This document shows, one piece after another, positions 62,292-64,000 of a DNA stretch of 64,000 nt. Within the stretch, counting starts at the first letter, position 1. Each line of letters opens with the position of its first letter. Under the pieces are notes generated by a model. The model was given only the letters and a program-made list of their open reading frames with translations, was not told where the DNA came from and did no database searches. The stretch covers positions 1,178,001-1,242,000 of the forward strand of contig NZ_JASHKQ010000001.1 of the NCBI RefSeq assembly GCF_030056795.1, in the 5' to 3' direction. The stretch comes from Rhodococcus sp. IEGM 1381. Its GTDB lineage: Bacteria > Actinomycetota > Actinomycetes > Mycobacteriales > Mycobacteriaceae. Made by a program: the position numbers and the translations under genes.

Positions 62292-62384
62292 ACAACTATG
62301 ACGATTGTGGGCGGTCACATCACATCAGTCCGCCGTCCTGCGGATCAATCAACTGGAAGTCCGCGCGTCACAACCAACAGTTGT
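62292..62384. promoter_or_regulatory. Divergent MFS/LysR promoter with two ACAAC dyads
   Basis: Between the MFS start (62276) and the LysR start (62406) are ACAAC-N7-ATTGT (62292-62308) and a perfect ACAAC-N5-GTTGT (62370-62384). Two related dyads in a divergent LysR-type promoter are what one expects for recognition and activation sites of the regulator. The effector is unknown. Confidence 0.5.
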
Positions 62385-62405
62385 AAGGCCACCTATCCTG
62401 AGGAA

Positions 62406-63347
62406 ATGGATACCGAGGCTGTGCGGTCGTTCGTATGCGCCGCTGACTGCGGGCAACTGCAACATGCGGCGGCTGAGCTCGGAGTAACGCAGCAGGCCGT
62501 CTCCAAGCGAGTTGCGGCCCTCGAACGCCAGCTCCAGGTTCGGCTGTTCCATCGCACTGCCCGTGGCGTCGAGTTGACGCTCGACGGTCGTACTTTTCTT
62601 CCGCACGCTCGTGGCATCGTGAGCGATGTCGATCGGGCCGTCGCTGCGATCAGCCCCGGCTCGCGGGCTTTGCGGATCGATGTCCTCGGGCTGCGCAGTG
62701 CGCAAGCTGTTGTGTTGCACGAGTACTGGCGTGCGCACCCCGACATCGAGTTGGATGTGGTGGCCCTGCTGGTCAACGACCCGCAGGTGGCCGTTGCAGC
62801 TGTCCGGACGGGTGAGGTCGATGCCACGTTCCGTACGATTATCGACCCGGCTGCGGTCCCGCGTGACGTACGGATGGTCCACATGTTCGATTCTCCTGTG
62901 CACTTGCTCGTCGGCCCAGACCATCGTCTCGCTAAATCGAAAAGCGTTACGCCCGAGCAGCTTCGGAGTAACCGGATCTGGGTACCAGGTATCGCGCCTG
63001 GAAGCGAGTGGCAACTGTTCTATCAAGAGCTGGTCGCCGAATTCGGTCTTCGGATCGACGCAGCTGGACCGCATTTCGGCGACGAAGTACTTCTGGATAC
63101 CCTTGCCGAGTCATCCGATGTTGCCACCCTGGTCGGTGCGCGTGATCGGTACATGTGGCCGGCCAGCCACGATCTGCGTCGGATCCCCATCGTAGGACCG
63201 AGCATTGTGTACCCAATATCTTTGATACACAGAGTGCCTCCGCACCCGGGACTCGCGGCAGTCGTAGATCATTTCGCCGCACTCGAGTTGGACACAGCGC
63301 TGAGCTGGCGTCCCTCGTGGGCCATCTCGCGGGGGAACGATCGATAA
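62406..63347 (+). CDS. LysR-family transcriptional regulator
   Basis: A 313-aa LysR regulator. The winged HTH is residues 1-60 (FVCAADCGQLQHAAAELGVTQQAVSKRVAALERQLQVRLFHRTARGVELT), followed by a two-lobed effector domain (PIVGPSIVYPISLIHR near the end). ATG 62406 gives the normal MDTEAVRSF start; the longer frame from 62298 lies in the promoter. It is divergent from the MFS gene, so it probably controls it and itself through the ACAAC dyads between them. The inducer is unknown. Confidence 0.9.
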   Translation: MDTEAVRSFVCAADCGQLQHAAAELGVTQQAVSKRVAALERQLQVRLFHRTARGVELTLDGRTFLPHARGIVSDVDRAVAAISPGSRALRIDVLGLRSAQAVVLHEYWRAHPDIELDVVALLVNDPQVAVAAVRTGEVDATFRTIIDPAAVPRDVRMVHMFDSPVHLLVGPDHRLAKSKSVTPEQLRSNRIWVPGIAPGSEWQLFYQELVAEFGLRIDAAGPHFGDEVLLDTLAESSDVATLVGARDRYMWPASHDLRRIPIVGPSIVYPISLIHRVPPHPGLAAVVDHFAALELDTALSWRPSWAISRGNDR

Positions 63348-63503
63348 TCGATTGTGCGCGAGCAGATACCGCTTGAATGCAGTAGCGCGACTGTGCTTGT
63401 TAGCTTGCTCGCGCACAGATCGCCTCGTATTCGTGCCCCACGATCGCAGGGCTGATGCGGTCCGCCGTGGCGGTCCGACCGAAGCGGCGATAGCTTTGCG
63501 GAT

Positions 63504-64000
63504 GTGTTCACCGACATCGAAACTACCCGGCTGGTCCTGCGTCCTCTGCGCGAAGAGGATCGACTGACGATGATCGAATTGCACACCGATCCCCGCACGA
63601 CCCGGTTCCAGTCGGATCCGCCCGACGTCGCGCAGGTCGACCTCCTGGTCGACTTGTGGCTCGCACACTGGACAGAACACGGGTACGGGTACTGCGCGGT
63701 GAGCACCCGCTCCAGCCCGGACGTCATTGGGCTGGCCGGGATTCGGGTCCGGTATTTTCACGGCGAACGTGTGCTGAACCTCGCCTACCGCTTCGGTCCC
63801 GAGGTGTGGGGCCGCGGCTACGCGGCGGAGGCGGCGACAGCGATTGTGGACTGGCGTGCCCGTACGCTGCCTTGGGTTCCGTTGGTGGCGAGCGTGAATG
63901 TGGCGAACGAACGCTCGGGCCGAGTAGCCGAACGCGTCGGCTTCACCGAGTACACAGAGGAGTTCTACGACGGTGCGCACTCGCGCCACTACCGACTCGA
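63504..64000 (+). CDS. GNAT (RimJ/RimL-type) acetyltransferase, cut by window end
   Basis: An open frame from GTG 63504 to the window edge, at least 165 aa. It begins FTDIETTRLVLRPLREED, the usual start of RimJ/RimL-type GNAT enzymes, with GLAGIRVRYFH and the acetyl-CoA loop WGRGYAAEAATAIVDW, then VNVANERSGRVAERVGF. The 3' end is outside the window. About 155 bp of non-coding DNA separate it from the LysR gene. The acceptor cannot be predicted. Confidence 0.82.
   Translation, partial: MFTDIETTRLVLRPLREEDRLTMIELHTDPRTTRFQSDPPDVAQVDLLVDLWLAHWTEHGYGYCAVSTRSSPDVIGLAGIRVRYFHGERVLNLAYRFGPEVWGRGYAAEAATAIVDWRARTLPWVPLVASVNVANERSGRVAERVGFTEYTEEFYDGAHSRHYRL

Noticed and set aside
1..64000. tRNA, rRNA, CRISPR arrays, insertion sequences, replication origin
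   Set aside because: I looked for these and saw no supporting sequence: no direct-repeat arrays, no transposase frames and no RNA gene signatures.

Overview
The window is high-G+C DNA with many GTG starts. It also carries a WXG100/DUF1023 pair, an LppA-like lipoprotein, an IdeR/DtxR-type iron box and lipobox-bearing LIP-family lipases. Together these suggest a mycolic-acid actinomycete, most probably Rhodococcus or a close relative. This is inference from gene content; no rRNA or tRNA gene is present to confirm it. About 51 kb is one large exopolysaccharide (EPS) locus. The right-hand 13 kb is a mosaic of unrelated accessory genes, with several broken genes at its borders.

Positions 1-6.5 kb hold three paralogous secreted LIP-family lipase/esterase lipoproteins, interleaved with a Wzz-like chain-length protein and a membrane acyltransferase, then a SASA-type carbohydrate esterase. 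Positions 6.8-12.1 kb hold two paralogous initiating sugar-phosphate transferases flanking UDP-glucose dehydrogenase, the source of UDP-glucuronate. Positions 12.2-18.2 kb hold a lasso-type RiPP cluster: RRE protein B1, cyclase C without its glutaminase domain, ABC exporter D, HPr-kinase-like enzyme K, a 53-aa precursor with a Gly-rich core ending in Ser, a strong hairpin, protease B2, and a convergent nucleotidyltransferase. This is the most novel system in the window.

Positions 18.4-31.1 kb hold glycosyltransferases, a more A/T-rich minus-strand block (Wzx flippase, pyruvyltransferase, OpgC-like acyltransferase) and a divergent pair of secreted FnIII-GH5-like enzymes. Positions 31.4-49.7 kb form a long, tightly coupled plus-strand operon: WecB/TagA/CpsF transferase, Wzz, two Wzy-like polymerases, many glycosyltransferases, Gmd and Fcl (GDP-L-fucose), a second Wzx and several hexapeptide acetyltransferases. 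Membrane acyltransferases and a Zn-ribbon micro-ORF follow. Polyprenyl-phosphate sugars would be started by the sugar transferases, extended by the glycosyltransferases, flipped by Wzx, polymerised by Wzy under Wzz control, and decorated with pyruvate and acyl groups. The secreted lipases, esterases and GH5-like enzymes could remodel the product outside the cell.

Positions 51.2-52.6 kb are degenerate, with fragments of an SGNH hydrolase and an alpha/beta hydrolase. After them come an SGNH hydrolase, a hexapeptide acetyltransferase, a divergent WXG100 / WXG-DUF1023 pair with a lipoprotein, a membrane protein of unknown role, and a tatA-tatC-tatB-like operon behind a Tat-exported intradiol-dioxygenase-like lipoprotein. 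Next are an iron-regulated siderophore-binding-protein fragment fused at its break to an MFS transporter gene, a divergent LysR regulator, and a GNAT acetyltransferase cut by the window end.
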